Made by a program: the position numbers and the translations under genes
The notes under the pieces: generated by a model
What the model was told of the DNA's origin: nothing
Databases searched by the model: none
What the model saw: only the letters and a program-made list of their open reading frames with translations
Shown: piece after piece, positions 54,818-64,000 of the stretch
Layout: each line of letters opens with the position of its first letter
Position numbering within the stretch: the stretch's first letter is position 1
NCBI RefSeq assembly: GCF_022397915.1
Contig: NZ_JAKEUO010000009.1
Span: 122,665 to 186,664, forward strand
Reading direction: 5' to 3'
From: Vibrio sp. Isolate34
GTDB lineage: Bacteria > Pseudomonadota > Gammaproteobacteria > Enterobacterales > Vibrionaceae
Length of the DNA: 64,000 bases

Positions 54818-56548
54818 TTATTCGCCCATTGAGCTGGATGCACGACGCCGATCTGTAGCACCGTAGATCTTGCCATCTCTGACTTCAATTGCGTTCAAGC
54901 CACTCACCACCGGAATGACATGCACTGGATAACCGAGCTGCATGAACTCAGGAACCAACATTTCAGCATAGGTTTTCTTTTCAACCAACAAGCCTGTTGG
55001 ATCATAAGGTTTAGTTCGGTCTATCTTAGTGCCGTATTGAATGTTAGGCAGATCAATCGCTTCTTGAGCCGACAGATCCCAATCGAGAACACCAACCACG
55101 GTTTTCAGCACGTAACCTGGGATTTGCGAGCTACCTGGAGAGCCAACGACTAAACGCAGGTCGTCTTTTTTGTCCATTACCATTAATGGTGTGATGGCGG
55201 AACGAGGGCGCTTACCAGCTTCGATGGCGTTTTGAGTCGGTTTGCCATTAATGGTTGGTTTAGTCGAGAAGTTCGCCATTTGGGCATTAAGAATCACACC
55301 ATCGACCATGACTCCAGAGCCCATGCCCGTTCCGACTGTGCTCGTCATAGCAATCGCATTGCCATCCTTATCGATGATAGAGATGTGACCGGTATCCTGA
55401 CTTTCAAAGCCTTGATATTGTGCGTAATCGGTATCGGAAAGCTTGCCTGCCTTCGGGTTAGTCTGAGCAATACCATTTTCTGGAATCAACTGACGACGTT
55501 TATCAATGTAAGATTTGTCGAGTAGGGCGTTCACTGGGGTTTCAACAAAATCTGGGTCACCTGCATAAGCGATACGATCGGCTTTTGCGATTCGCATCGC
55601 TTCCGTCATTAATCGCCATGGCTCTGCATCGGTTTTAGACATGTCTGCCAAGTCATAGGCTTCAAGCATTTCCAAGCTTTGAGCCACCATCACACCTCCG
55701 GAGGCTGGGTAGCCAAAAGACACAATCTTATTTCCGCGGTAATCGCTCTCTATCACGTCACGCTGTTTCATTTGGTATTGCTCAAAATCTTCAATGGAGA
55801 GTTTAGCGTGGTCTGAATCGATACGGCTTTTGACCGTTTCAACGATGTGTTTACCGAACTTGCCACCATAAAGGTATTTGTCACCTTGTTGAGCAATGTT
55901 GCTCAGTGTGTCGGCAAGCTTTGGGTTGGTCATCAAAGTGCCTGTTGGTTTGATCTCATCGTTATTCCAGTAGAGTGCTTTGATTTCTGGGTCTTCAATC
56001 AAACGAGTTTGCTCACGAACCACAATGTCGTAGGTGTAGCTGTTCATCGCATAGCCTTTGCTCGCCAGTTCAATCGCAGGCTGAACTAACTCAGACCAAG
56101 GCAGCTTTCCATATTCTTGATGGGCGCTATAGAGCAAACGAAGTGTACCTGGTATTGCGACGGATCGTGGCCCTAAAATCTCATTTCGGCTGAGCGCTTT
56201 ACCATCTTCCATAAACATGTCTGGAGTTGCGCTAGAGGGCGCTTCATCGCGTCCATCGAGTGCGAGAAATTGGTCTTTGTCTCGTTGATAAAAGAGCGCG
56301 AAAGTGCCGCCACCAATCCCCGTCATATCCGGTTCGACAACCGACATGGTCATTTGCATTGCAACCATCGCATCAATGGCGTTACCCCCTTGCTTGAGTA
56401 TCGAATACCCAGTGCTGCTTACGTAGGGATTTGTTGCACTTACCATAAACTTCTCGCCACTTTCATCGGGCGTAATTGGAAAAGGATTTGGCTCGGCCGC
56501 GAAACCGACCGCTGAAACCAAGCTTAAAGATAAAGTAGCTATTCGCAT
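54818..56548 (-). CDS. ggt: Gamma-glutamyltransferase
   Basis: 576 residues, normal length; signal peptide to about FAAEP (residue 19), so periplasmic. The proenzyme cleaves itself to form two subunits; the new N-terminal nucleophile is expected at T386 in DTGHISIIDKDG. Other landmarks are GGNAIDAMVAMQMTMSVVEP near residue 54, GIGGGTFALFYQ near 76, and VVGSPGSSQIPGYVL near 467. It hydrolyses glutathione and other gamma-glutamyl compounds or transfers the glutamyl group. It is a single gene with its own terminator. Confidence 0.93.
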   Translation of the reverse strand: MRIATLSLSLVSAVGFAAEPNPFPITPDESGEKFMVSATNPYVSSTGYSILKQGGNAIDAMVAMQMTMSVVEPDMTGIGGGTFALFYQRDKDQFLALDGRDEAPSSATPDMFMEDGKALSRNEILGPRSVAIPGTLRLLYSAHQEYGKLPWSELVQPAIELASKGYAMNSYTYDIVVREQTRLIEDPEIKALYWNNDEIKPTGTLMTNPKLADTLSNIAQQGDKYLYGGKFGKHIVETVKSRIDSDHAKLSIEDFEQYQMKQRDVIESDYRGNKIVSFGYPASGGVMVAQSLEMLEAYDLADMSKTDAEPWRLMTEAMRIAKADRIAYAGDPDFVETPVNALLDKSYIDKRRQLIPENGIAQTNPKAGKLSDTDYAQYQGFESQDTGHISIIDKDGNAIAMTSTVGTGMGSGVMVDGVILNAQMANFSTKPTINGKPTQNAIEAGKRPRSAITPLMVMDKKDDLRLVVGSPGSSQIPGYVLKTVVGVLDWDLSAQEAIDLPNIQYGTKIDRTKPYDPTGLLVEKKTYAEMLVPEFMQLGYPVHVIPVVSGLNAIEVRDGKIYGATDRRRASSSMGE

Positions 56549-56745
56549 GCGTTCTCCGTTTAAGGTATCTGTTTCTTCGCTCTAAGATGGACCGAATTGA
56601 GGTGGTGAAGTTCTTGGGTTTACAGCCTTTTGACACAACGTTGACGGCTCTGACATTGGGATAAAATCACCTCAATATGCACTGTTGAAACGATAGTTAC
56701 AGTTTATGTTTCAATAGGGTGGACTGAAAATTCACAGCGATAAAA

Positions 56746-56785
56746 AAGCCCAAGGTAGAGCGACTATCTTGGGCTTTGTTTTTAA
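56746..56785 (-). terminator. Terminator of the barrel/histidine-kinase operon
   Basis: aaagcccaaggtag (56746-56759) and ctatcttgggcttt (56765-56778) form a perfect 14-bp stem. The minus strand continues with ttttttatcgc. Confidence 0.88.
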
Positions 56786-56805
56786 TAGAGGCATTCTAAT
56801 TTAGG

Positions 56806-57873
56806 TTAGAAAACGAAACTCAGCATGATAGTGTAGAGAACTGCGTCTTTATCATCAAAGCCTGTCTGAACGTTAAAATCTTCAACAAAGGCGCCGTTTG
56901 TCTTTCGCGCTTCAAAGTACTGCACTTCACCATTGATGGAGACGTTCGGTAGTACATCGTAATCAACACCAATCAAATAGCTGTTACCTGTTAGATGCTC
57001 ATTAGAGTCAAACTCTGCGCCATAAACGACGTAGGGTGTAAATGAATCTAAGTGATAACCGAGGCTTGCGTACATTGATGAAGAACGATCACTTATTTGG
57101 CCTTCACTAGCGAAGACGGCCTGTTCATATTCATACTCAAAACCCAGTGACCAAAGTTGGATATGCTGGTTTTTATCTGTAGGGCGAGTTCCATAGCCAT
57201 CAATCGTGACTGTTTGATCATAGTTTGAATCGAGGAAAGCAAAATTCCAACGATAATTCACACCTGTAAGTTGTATATTTGCACCGATCGTTCGGTTTGT
57301 TTCAAACTCTAATGAGGTGGTTGAATTCAACTCAGCTTCATTTGTGTCTTTAGTCCCGTAAAAAGGAGATAATAATAGAGTCGATTCATCGCCGATATCA
57401 TGAGCCCAGCTAATTTTAATACCATTAAAAGCGGTGATACCCAGCATGCTATTATAAACTTCTGTGGGTGGTCTCGCCATCATGTAAGCTTGACTAACAT
57501 GATAGTATTCAGATGCAAGGAAAATGGGCAGTCTTAAGCGGCCTATGCTTACATCAACCTTATCAAACTCATACCCAAGGTAAGCCCATTCTAATTGTGG
57601 TTCACTCCAATCATATTGGGGAGGTTTTACAACTTGGACGGAGGCTTTGAATGACTTGTAAAAATAGTCAAGCTGAACTCCAAACGTGGTATCACAGTCG
57701 TAACAGCTTTCGTCTGTAATGCCACGATTGACGATTAAAGGATTTTCGTTGTCTGATTTTGCCCAAGAGGTTGAACCAAAGCCGCTTAACAACAGGTTGT
57801 CTGTAAGCTCAATAATCGCAAAGGCCGGAGAGGCTATTGAAGCGCATAGTACTGACGTAATAATCTTTTTCAT
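56806..57873 (-). CDS. Outer-membrane beta-barrel protein (porin-like)
   Basis: 355 residues; signal peptide MKKIITSVLCASIASPAFA, alternating strands throughout and a C-terminal aromatic ending MLSFVF, all typical of outer-membrane barrels. A Cys pair in ESCYDCDT near residue 58 may form a disulfide in a loop. It is the last gene of an operon with a hybrid histidine kinase and a mini PstS-like protein, starting one base after the latter. Substrate or channel properties are unknown. Confidence 0.78.
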   Translation of the reverse strand: MKKIITSVLCASIASPAFAIIELTDNLLLSGFGSTSWAKSDNENPLIVNRGITDESCYDCDTTFGVQLDYFYKSFKASVQVVKPPQYDWSEPQLEWAYLGYEFDKVDVSIGRLRLPIFLASEYYHVSQAYMMARPPTEVYNSMLGITAFNGIKISWAHDIGDESTLLLSPFYGTKDTNEAELNSTTSLEFETNRTIGANIQLTGVNYRWNFAFLDSNYDQTVTIDGYGTRPTDKNQHIQLWSLGFEYEYEQAVFASEGQISDRSSSMYASLGYHLDSFTPYVVYGAEFDSNEHLTGNSYLIGVDYDVLPNVSINGEVQYFEARKTNGAFVEDFNVQTGFDDKDAVLYTIMLSFVF

Positions 57874-57874
57874 A

Positions 57875-58351
57875 TTATTTCTCCGAACTTATAACGTAGA
57901 GAACGTAGGCATTTGTGGGAACTTTAGATAGTGGGGAGTAGCCAATACGGCTCGGCTTGTCGTCTAGCCAGTCGACTAAACTGTCGGTAGAAGCCATTTC
58001 AATTTCTCTTGGGTAACGAGATTTTCCAGAAAAGGCTAAACCAGCCCAATGTGCATTCATTTGAGCGGTATTTTTCCCGAGTAAAAGCTGATAGAAGTTC
58101 TCTCTTTCAGCGCTATTTTCAGGCCAATCAGATAATTCAACACGTTTACCATTCAGGCGTTTTGTTTTCCCTCTGTAAAGCTTTCTCGCTTGGTTGAGCG
58201 TTATTTTCTCAAAGCCTGAATCTAGAGAGAATATGGCGTAATTTTCAGTCGCTTGAACAGGGCTGACCAGTAACATGATTCCTAATAGCCCTATTGCTGC
58301 TGAACAAAGCGTTCTTTGATGGAGTATTTTCATTATTTTTATCCAGTCCAT
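57875..58351 (-). CDS. Mini PstS-like periplasmic protein
   Basis: 158 residues; start ATG 58351 with aaggg six bases upstream, although a second ATG at 58333 is possible. An uncleaved or signal-peptide helix ends near VQATE (residue 35). The mature part resembles a shortened phosphate-binding (PstS-like) fold: LNQARKLYRGKTKRL near 54 and SDWPENSAERENFYQLLLGK. It lacks the second lobe of a full binding protein. With the sensor kinase upstream it may present a ligand to the kinase (inference). Confidence 0.7.
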   Translation of the reverse strand: MDWIKIMKILHQRTLCSAAIGLLGIMLLVSPVQATENYAIFSLDSGFEKITLNQARKLYRGKTKRLNGKRVELSDWPENSAERENFYQLLLGKNTAQMNAHWAGLAFSGKSRYPREIEMASTDSLVDWLDDKPSRIGYSPLSKVPTNAYVLYVISSEK

Positions 58352-58360
58352 TGGTTTCCC

Positions 58361-61300
58361 TTAGCAAGTCGCATTTTCTATTTGATGGAAGAGTTTTTCT
58401 TTTCTAACGGGCTTCGCCACATACCCATCCATACCGGAATCAAAGCACTTTTGAATATCATCGTCGATAACACTGGCGGTTAACGCGATGATAGGAGTTT
58501 TGCTTAAGCCTTGGTTTTTCTCGTGTTCTCGAATCTCCTTAGTTGCGGTGAAACCGTCCATAACAGGCATCATGCAATCCATCAAAATAATGTCGAAGCT
58601 ACTGTCGTTCTGGTACATATCAACGGCAATTTGTCCGTTGTCTGCAATTTCAAAGGCATATCCGGCTTTCTTCAGCATAATAGAAGCTACTTTTTGATTG
58701 ACGCGGTTGTCTTCGACTAGCAATATTCTCTCTGATTTGCTCTGAATTGCGCTTGGTTCCGCTTCTTCAGGCAAAGTACGTTTTGTCGCAGTCCCGTCGA
58801 TAATCGGAGTGACAGTTGCAGGTTGTTTATTCGGTTGAGCTTTATAGGAAGCTGGTAGTGGCATAGCTTCGACCGCGGTGAGCACTTTCTCTTTAAGCAT
58901 TTCGAACTTGAATGGTTTTGGTACATAGTCATCCATACCAACGTCGAAACACTTCTGAATATCGTCATCGATGACACTGGCGGTCAATGCAATGATAGGG
59001 ATGCGTCGCGTCGCTTCCGTTTCTTTTTCAATTCTTCGGATGTGACTTGTCGCATCAAAGCCATCCATAACAGGCATCATGCAATCCATGAGTATCGCCG
59101 CGTAATGAGGGTTAGCGGCAAACATGTCGATGGCTTCTTGACCGTTATTCGCAAACTCGAATTCAAAACCACTCTTTCCTACATGAAGACCCGCAATCTT
59201 TTGGTTGATCTTGTTGTCTTCCACGATGAGGATTTTGTGTTGGATCTCAGCTTGTGGCTGGCTTGCCTCTGATAGTTCCACCAAACCTCGTGTATCACAA
59301 AGTTCAATAGCTTTAACTAAACGTAAGCCGAGTAGGGGCTGTGCGACTTGTGCTGTAACGCTGTCACCAAGATCCGCTGGCTCACTTAAGAAGGAACGTA
59401 CCAAACAGATAGTGATGCCGTTTTGGTGCAGCTTAGCTAACTTATCTGCGTGGCTATTAGCTAGGAATGCGTCATCTTCAGCGAAAACGACAGTGATAGG
59501 TTTAGTGTGTTTTTGAGTAGAGAGCTGCTCTGTAATTGCCGTTATGTCATTCGTTTTATCGGTAACCTTCAAACCATAAAGGTTAAGGTCGGACTCGATT
59601 CGCTCGGAGAGCATGTTTTCGTTACCCAGCACATAAATCTCAGTCGTTGCTGCACTTGGTTTTGGCAGTATCAAGTCAACAGGCAATTCCAAGTCGAAAT
59701 AGAAACAACTCCCTTCACCTTTAACTGAGTCGAGTTGAATTTGACCACCCATCAGTTCAACCAACTGTGTACTGATGGCTAGGCCAAGACCAGTACCACC
59801 AAATTGGCGTGTGGTTGAATCGTCTTCTTGAGCGAAGGGTTCAAATATTTGTTTTTGTTGCTGTGAATCGATACCAATACCCGTATCTCGTACAGCAAAT
59901 CGAATGGTGGCATTGTTATCTGCTTTGTTGAGCGTTTGGATTGATAATGTGACGCCACCTTCAGCCGTGAACTTCACCGCATTCGACATGAAGTTCATCA
60001 AAATCTGTCTTAAACGGTGATCGTCTATCATTACGCGTGCCGGTGTGTCTGGGCTGATATCAACGTTAATCGATATTCTTTGTTCTTTCGCTTTTGGTGC
60101 AACAATGGATGCAATGTCGTATATCGACTCTCTAATTGATGCAGAGTGCGGGCTGATTAATAGCATGCCAGATTCAATCTTGGAGAAGTCTAAGATATCG
60201 TTGATTAAGCTAAGGAGCAGTTGGGATGAAGTTTCGATCGTATCAACATAGTCACGTTGTGTCGGTGTAAGCGGCGTGTCTGCGAGGATTTCCGAAATAC
60301 CAATCACTCCATTGAGCGGGGTTCGAATTTCATGAGACATGTTGGCCAAGAAGCTACTTTTCGCTTTGCTGGCCTGTATTGCGTGGTCTTTCGCGTGTTC
60401 GGCGTCCTCTTTGGCTCTCTCTGCGTCTTCTTTTGCTACCGTCAATCTCTCTTTCGCGAGCTCTCGTTCGATGGTCAATCGTTCAACTTGCTGAGCAAAC
60501 AGACTGAGTTCATCTTTACCTTGGATTAATTTATCTAGAGAAGGGCGCGTGCCATCATTTTCGCTTTTTAAGAAGGCTAACACCAAATTCAGGTTGTTAG
60601 TGACTTGTCTCGCTAAGCTAAGGGTTAAACCCATAACAATCGCTGCCAACAAAGCGACGATTGAAATAAACAGGGTTCGCTGTATTTGCGCGTCATAGAT
60701 GGCTTGCTCAACTTCTTGTTGGAACTCTTGCTTGATTACGCCGCCAAGGCTTTGTAACAGGCTTAGTCGTGCGCTCATCGCTTCTAACCCAACAGAAACC
60801 TCTTGAGCTGTCAGTTGGCTAATGGCGTTTAGATCAAGCAGTGCGTTTCTGATCTCTTGGCTTTGAGCAAACACATCGTTTCTAAATACCTCTACCATCA
60901 GTGATACTTGATGTTCGTTGGCATTTAGCAAAACGAAGCGCTCTAGAAACAGTTGCTGTCTTTCACTGAGGGTTTTGATTTGTTCCGCGAGTTCTGGGGC
61001 GTACTCTTGGTAATTTTGAAATATTTCAATGAGAGACGTACTTAATTTGAACTCCTCATTCGACCAGAACATCAACCATTCCAATTGTTGTAATGCAGTG
61101 AGGTGTTGCTGAATACCACGCTTGGTGTTTTCGAATGGAACTTTTTCAATTTCGAGTAACAACTGTTTGTACAAATCACTCTGCCACTCAAGGGCATCTA
61201 ATTTATCGAAGCTATCGGTGGCTTGGATTGTGGATAAGGTGGCCTCACTGAAATCGGCTACAAGCTCATCTATCTCATCAGAAGCACTTAAGAAGATGAT

Positions 61301-61564
61301 TGGAGAAAGAGTTTTGAGTTCAGCTTTCGCTTCGCTGCTCTGCCTCACAAACTCTTCAGGGCTAGAAGCCAACGCATTGCGATATAAGACCGAAATATCT
61401 TCGAGATAGGCAGATAGTTGATGAGTTCGCTCAAAATCGTTTAATTGAGTCGTTAAGATATAAGCTTGTCTGCCAGCAAGGAAGAGTAATAATGAAATGG
61501 GAAGTAGAACTAAGCCAAAGAGTTTATGTTTGACTGAAAGGTTATTCCAGACCGTAATCGCCAT
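58361..61564 (-). CDS. Hybrid histidine kinase with two receiver domains
   Basis: About 1067 residues from [10 protein letters not shown]; longer starts are open but have weaker ribosome sites. Helix 1 (about 13-33), a helical periplasmic sensor to about 295, helix 2 (about 297-317), a HAMP-like linker and a charged coiled coil (about 365-400), then HisKA with the phospho-acceptor His in [13 protein letters not shown] near residue 411, and HATPase with [17 protein letters not shown] and [11 protein letters not shown] degenerate receiver-like segment (about 640-745) precedes two true receivers, each with [11 protein letters not shown] (about 770-890 and 945-1060). The receivers share long stretches such as [16 protein letters not shown]. 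No Hpt domain is present. It is first in an operon with the PstS-like and barrel genes. Confidence 0.88.
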   Translation of the reverse strand: MAITVWNNLSVKHKLFGLVLLPISLLLFLAGRQAYILTTQLNDFERTHQLSAYLEDISVLYRNALASSPEEFVRQSSEAKAELKTLSPIIFLSASDEIDELVADFSEATLSTIQATDSFDKLDALEWQSDLYKQLLLEIEKVPFENTKRGIQQHLTALQQLEWLMFWSNEEFKLSTSLIEIFQNYQEYAPELAEQIKTLSERQQLFLERFVLLNANEHQVSLMVEVFRNDVFAQSQEIRNALLDLNAISQLTAQEVSVGLEAMSARLSLLQSLGGVIKQEFQQEVEQAIYDAQIQRTLFISIVALLAAIVMGLTLSLARQVTNNLNLVLAFLKSENDGTRPSLDKLIQGKDELSLFAQQVERLTIERELAKERLTVAKEDAERAKEDAEHAKDHAIQASKAKSSFLANMSHEIRTPLNGVIGISEILADTPLTPTQRDYVDTIETSSQLLLSLINDILDFSKIESGMLLISPHSASIRESIYDIASIVAPKAKEQRISINVDISPDTPARVMIDDHRLRQILMNFMSNAVKFTAEGGVTLSIQTLNKADNNATIRFAVRDTGIGIDSQQQKQIFEPFAQEDDSTTRQFGGTGLGLAISTQLVELMGGQIQLDSVKGEGSCFYFDLELPVDLILPKPSAATTEIYVLGNENMLSERIESDLNLYGLKVTDKTNDITAITEQLSTQKHTKPITVVFAEDDAFLANSHADKLAKLHQNGITICLVRSFLSEPADLGDSVTAQVAQPLLGLRLVKAIELCDTRGLVELSEASQPQAEIQHKILIVEDNKINQKIAGLHVGKSGFEFEFANNGQEAIDMFAANPHYAAILMDCMMPVMDGFDATSHIRRIEKETEATRRIPIIALTASVIDDDIQKCFDVGMDDYVPKPFKFEMLKEKVLTAVEAMPLPASYKAQPNKQPATVTPIIDGTATKRTLPEEAEPSAIQSKSERILLVEDNRVNQKVASIMLKKAGYAFEIADNGQIAVDMYQNDSSFDIILMDCMMPVMDGFTATKEIREHEKNQGLSKTPIIALTASVIDDDIQKCFDSGMDGYVAKPVRKEKLFHQIENATC

Positions 61565-61777
61565 ATAAGGATCCATCCAACTGTCGTTATATAAAAACAG
61601 TAGAATAAAAATGCCGATATGGAAACTTTGAAATCGCAAATTTAGTAGAAGTGTGAGAGGGATATAAGTTCTTGTGATTTAAGAGCTTATTTTGAAATTC
61701 GTTCTTTTATTAGTAATTTATAGCGTTTGATGGTTTGTTTAATTTTATGTTTATTGATGAATATCTTATACAGCGAA

Positions 61778-62152
61778 TTAATGAGGGCGTTTTTTATCGA
61801 GGCTTAATTCAAACAGAAGTTGTTCTAACACGGTTTTTGCAGAGGGCTCTAACGTCCAAACACCAAGCATTCTGTTTAGCGCGGCTCGATACACTCTGTT
61901 TTTGAGTAGGAAGGCAAGCGTGCTTGTGTCATTGCTTAATACATGCATTTGCACAACGGTCAGTTCTGCTTTGTTCTCTATATTAATTTTTTGAAGATTG
62001 AAAGCGGGCAGGAAGGCACACTCATACCAAACCTCAACGATTTCTCGAAGTTCTATCTCTTCTTCAGGCACGTCACAGCCCTGAAATATGTGATTTTCAG
62101 GAATTGCGGATAAGTAAGTTACATCAAGCTTGTCTGCAACGAATGTGTACAT
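61778..62152 (-). CDS. Small unknown protein, 124 residues
   Basis: The start MYTFVADKLD has aaggaagcca directly upstream, a good ribosome site. It is a soluble helical protein with two Cys (QGCDVPEEE near residue 26 and YECAFLPAF near 45) and an acidic N-terminal half. No family recognised. It lies downstream of the secretion ATPase gene on the same strand and may belong to that unit. Confidence 0.6.
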   Translation of the reverse strand: MYTFVADKLDVTYLSAIPENHIFQGCDVPEEEIELREIVEVWYECAFLPAFNLQKINIENKAELTVVQMHVLSNDTSTLAFLLKNRVYRAALNRMLGVWTLEPSAKTVLEQLLFELSLDKKRPH

Positions 62153-62261
62153 TGGCTTCCTTGTTATTGGTGATTTTAGATCGAATCATCTCTCCCACTT
62201 ATGTTTTTGTCAATTACATCCATTTATCTAACGAGTAATTTGTGAATAAGCGTTGTCGTGT

Positions 62262-63998
62262 TTAACTTAAACTGTTTAAGTATTTATCTGTTAAGCCAAA
62301 ATATTTCAAATTCCCATCGGGTTCGAGAACCAAACTCATGTTAGAAGTCGCGATCAAACCGGGATCATTGGTCGAAAAAATGACGGTTTTATTCAGCAAC
62401 TTATCGCTGAATAAACGGTTGAAGTACTGAGCATTTTCATTTTCAGCCCCGTTGAATGGTTCATCAATGATTATCAGAGATTGCTCACAGTTACCTAAGC
62501 CAAGCGCTAGACGCAGCTTTTGCTGAATGCCATTGGGAAGGCTCTTGCATTTATCGACACTCAATTGAGTCGCTAAGCCCTCTGGGAGCCATTCATCTAA
62601 TTCGAAGAAACTCACGATCTCTTGCATCTTTTCAGTAGGGATTAACCCATTGTGCAGAATGAAGTTAGTCTCCAAAGAGCCTTCAAAAATGTGCAGATTG
62701 AAAGGGATGTAGTTAATCGAAGTTCGATAACGGTAACTGTTGAACTGCTTGATGTTATAGCCATCGACAGACACAGCTCCCTGATAGCGGTCTTCTAAAC
62801 CAGCAATGATCGATATGAGTGTGGTTTTTCCGCAGCCAGTTGGACCACAAATAACGACTTTTGCACTAGGAGGTATCTTGAAACCAAGGTTGGTTAATCC
62901 AGTCGCTGCGCCTGTGTAACGATGGCTGACACCACTTCCCACAATGCTGCCTTGGAATAGACGAATCGGTGGGCTTTTCTCTAAGGTCAATTTGTCATCA
63001 TTCATCGACATCAAATTATTGATCTGTGCTGATGAAGCTTTGATCGACTGGAACTTAGAAATTGAGTTATAGATGCCCATAATCGGGCCTAACGCTTTCC
63101 AAACTAAAATAACGGTCGCGAGCATTGCTCCCGCATCAGAAGTACCTTCCATCACGCCAATAACTGCGGTCACGATACTTGCTGTACCAATCACTTGAAT
63201 CAAACTGCCACCGGCGGCCTGAATCTTACTGTTAGTCACGGCAACGTTCTCGGCATCACTGGTACTTTGCATATGCGATGCACTGAATCGAGATTGAACG
63301 ACACGAAGTAAAGGCAGGCCTTGGATAGTTTTGATACCACGAAGGATTTCGTTCCATTGATACGAGACCATCGCATTTGCGCGTGAGCTTTTGGACGTGG
63401 CTTGCGAGTAGATATAGCGCGAGTAAATACAGAACACTAACATCAGGATTAAACCACCCATCACCACCAATGCTGCTGTACCAGACATCAGAGCAATGGC
63501 GATGATAAATACGATCACAAACGGCATGTCAAAATAGCTGAGCGTCGATTCGGCAGTCACCAAGCGTCGGAAGGTATCGATATCTTTCAAACGTGCTAAC
63601 TGAGAAGAGACCCCAGCTGTAGATGTCATTGCGTAGGGCAGCCACAGTAGTTTCGATATTACGGCTTGCGAGATGTGCACGGCGAGATCTTTACCGGACG
63701 TGGCAATGATGTTGACCCGCATCTTTTTAAAGAAATACTCCGAGAAGCCAACAATAATGGCAAATAAGGTTAACCAATAGAGTGTGGCTTGAGAGCTCGA
63801 AGTCAGTGCAAAGTTATATACACTCATAATAAAGAAGGGCTGTAATGCACCGAGAATACTGATGACGAAGCTGAGAATCATCAGACTTTTAAGTTCATTG
63901 TTGTAACGGTAGAAAGCGTATTTAATCCAATTACTGCGGTCTTGCGATTCCGGCGGTGGTTCGCGGAATAAACGAGAATATTCGCTGATTGCAATCAA
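62262..63998 (-). CDS. Type I secretion ABC transporter (LapB-like), 5' end outside the window
   Basis: Residues 1-578 of an incomplete frame; the codon at the edge is TTG (LIAISEYSRLF) and the frame probably continues beyond 64000, since full-length homologues have about 130 more N-terminal residues. Six membrane helices (about 38-320) are followed by an ATP-binding domain: Walker A CGPTGCGKTTL near 375 and Walker B SLIIIDEPFNG near 495. The signature reads LPNGIQQKL instead of LSGGQ, which is unusual. This is an inner-membrane exporter component, likely for an adhesin-like RTX protein. A membrane-fusion protein and substrate should lie beyond the edge. Confidence 0.82.
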   Translation of the reverse strand: MIAISEYSRLFREPPPESQDRSNWIKYAFYRYNNELKSLMILSFVISILGALQPFFIMSVYNFALTSSSQATLYWLTLFAIIVGFSEYFFKKMRVNIIATSGKDLAVHISQAVISKLLWLPYAMTSTAGVSSQLARLKDIDTFRRLVTAESTLSYFDMPFVIVFIIAIALMSGTAALVVMGGLILMLVFCIYSRYIYSQATSKSSRANAMVSYQWNEILRGIKTIQGLPLLRVVQSRFSASHMQSTSDAENVAVTNSKIQAAGGSLIQVIGTASIVTAVIGVMEGTSDAGAMLATVILVWKALGPIMGIYNSISKFQSIKASSAQINNLMSMNDDKLTLEKSPPIRLFQGSIVGSGVSHRYTGAATGLTNLGFKIPPSAKVVICGPTGCGKTTLISIIAGLEDRYQGAVSVDGYNIKQFNSYRYRTSINYIPFNLHIFEGSLETNFILHNGLIPTEKMQEIVSFFELDEWLPEGLATQLSVDKCKSLPNGIQQKLRLALGLGNCEQSLIIIDEPFNGAENENAQYFNRLFSDKLLNKTVIFSTNDPGLIATSNMSLVLEPDGNLKYFGLTDKYLNSLS

Positions 63999-64000
63999 TA

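Overview
The window looks like a stretch of a Vibrio genome, most likely an accessory-rich second chromosome; a Splendidus-clade species is my guess. Pointers are moderate AT bias, a vibrio-style adenine riboswitch in front of add, an NspS/MbaA-like polyamine-signalling pair, DUF2860 and DUF2057 proteins, a LapB-like type I secretion ATPase, and many GGDEF/EAL genes. No rRNA, tRNA, prophage, insertion sequence or CRISPR array was seen. All names rest on reading the translated sequence; no database search was run.

Layout. 0-5.6 kb: an M19 dipeptidase-like protein, a BCCT transporter and two overlapping unknown genes, possibly the end of a quaternary-amine catabolism locus. 6-8.2 kb: an S33 peptidase and two small unknown genes. 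8.4-13.1 kb: a cbb3-type oxidase operon (soluble cytochrome c, ccoN, ccoO, and a five-haem CcoP fusion). 13.5-18.7 kb: a SUOX-fold periplasmic protein with a degenerate GGDEF protein, then the NspS/MbaA-like operon. 19.2-26.5 kb: single genes (PhzF, YgjV, two acetyltransferases, small membrane proteins, fasciclin, a DUF2860 gene broken by one stop codon, riboswitch-controlled add, a DUF2057 protein).

26.9-43.7 kb: a sulfatase locus. It has three paralogous sulfatases (two Cys-type, one Ser-type), an octahaem cytochrome c/HEAT/TPR protein, a LysR regulator, an anaerobic sulfatase-maturing radical SAM enzyme, and a six-gene MoxR-DUF58-DUF4381-BatA-BatB/TPR-BatD operon. A partial echo lies at 49.4-54.7 kb: an alkaline-phosphatase-superfamily enzyme, a SUMF1-fold lipoprotein without catalytic cysteines, a second maturase, and a paralogue of the octahaem protein that has lost its cytochrome part. 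The model is that the maturases convert Cys/Ser of the sulfatases to formylglycine in the cytoplasm, the sulfatases act in the envelope on sulfated marine polymers, and the cytochrome and MoxR/Bat proteins are accessory factors of unknown role.

Between these two, at 43.7-49.3 kb, are a LysR gene, a YegS-like lipid kinase, and a decaying signalling locus: a GGDEF/EAL receptor with a frameshift and a stop, plus two divergent sugar-binding-type proteins that have both lost their 5' ends at one junction. From 54.8 kb come gamma-glutamyltransferase, an operon of hybrid histidine kinase, mini PstS-like protein and outer-membrane barrel, a small unknown gene, and the C-terminal part of a type I secretion ABC transporter that runs off the right edge.

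Two themes cross the window. Soluble periplasmic proteins repeatedly sit beside membrane signalling proteins (13.5, 17.7, 48 and 58 kb). Short degenerate tandem repeats of 15-22 bp recur between genes, often exactly between a stop codon and its terminator.
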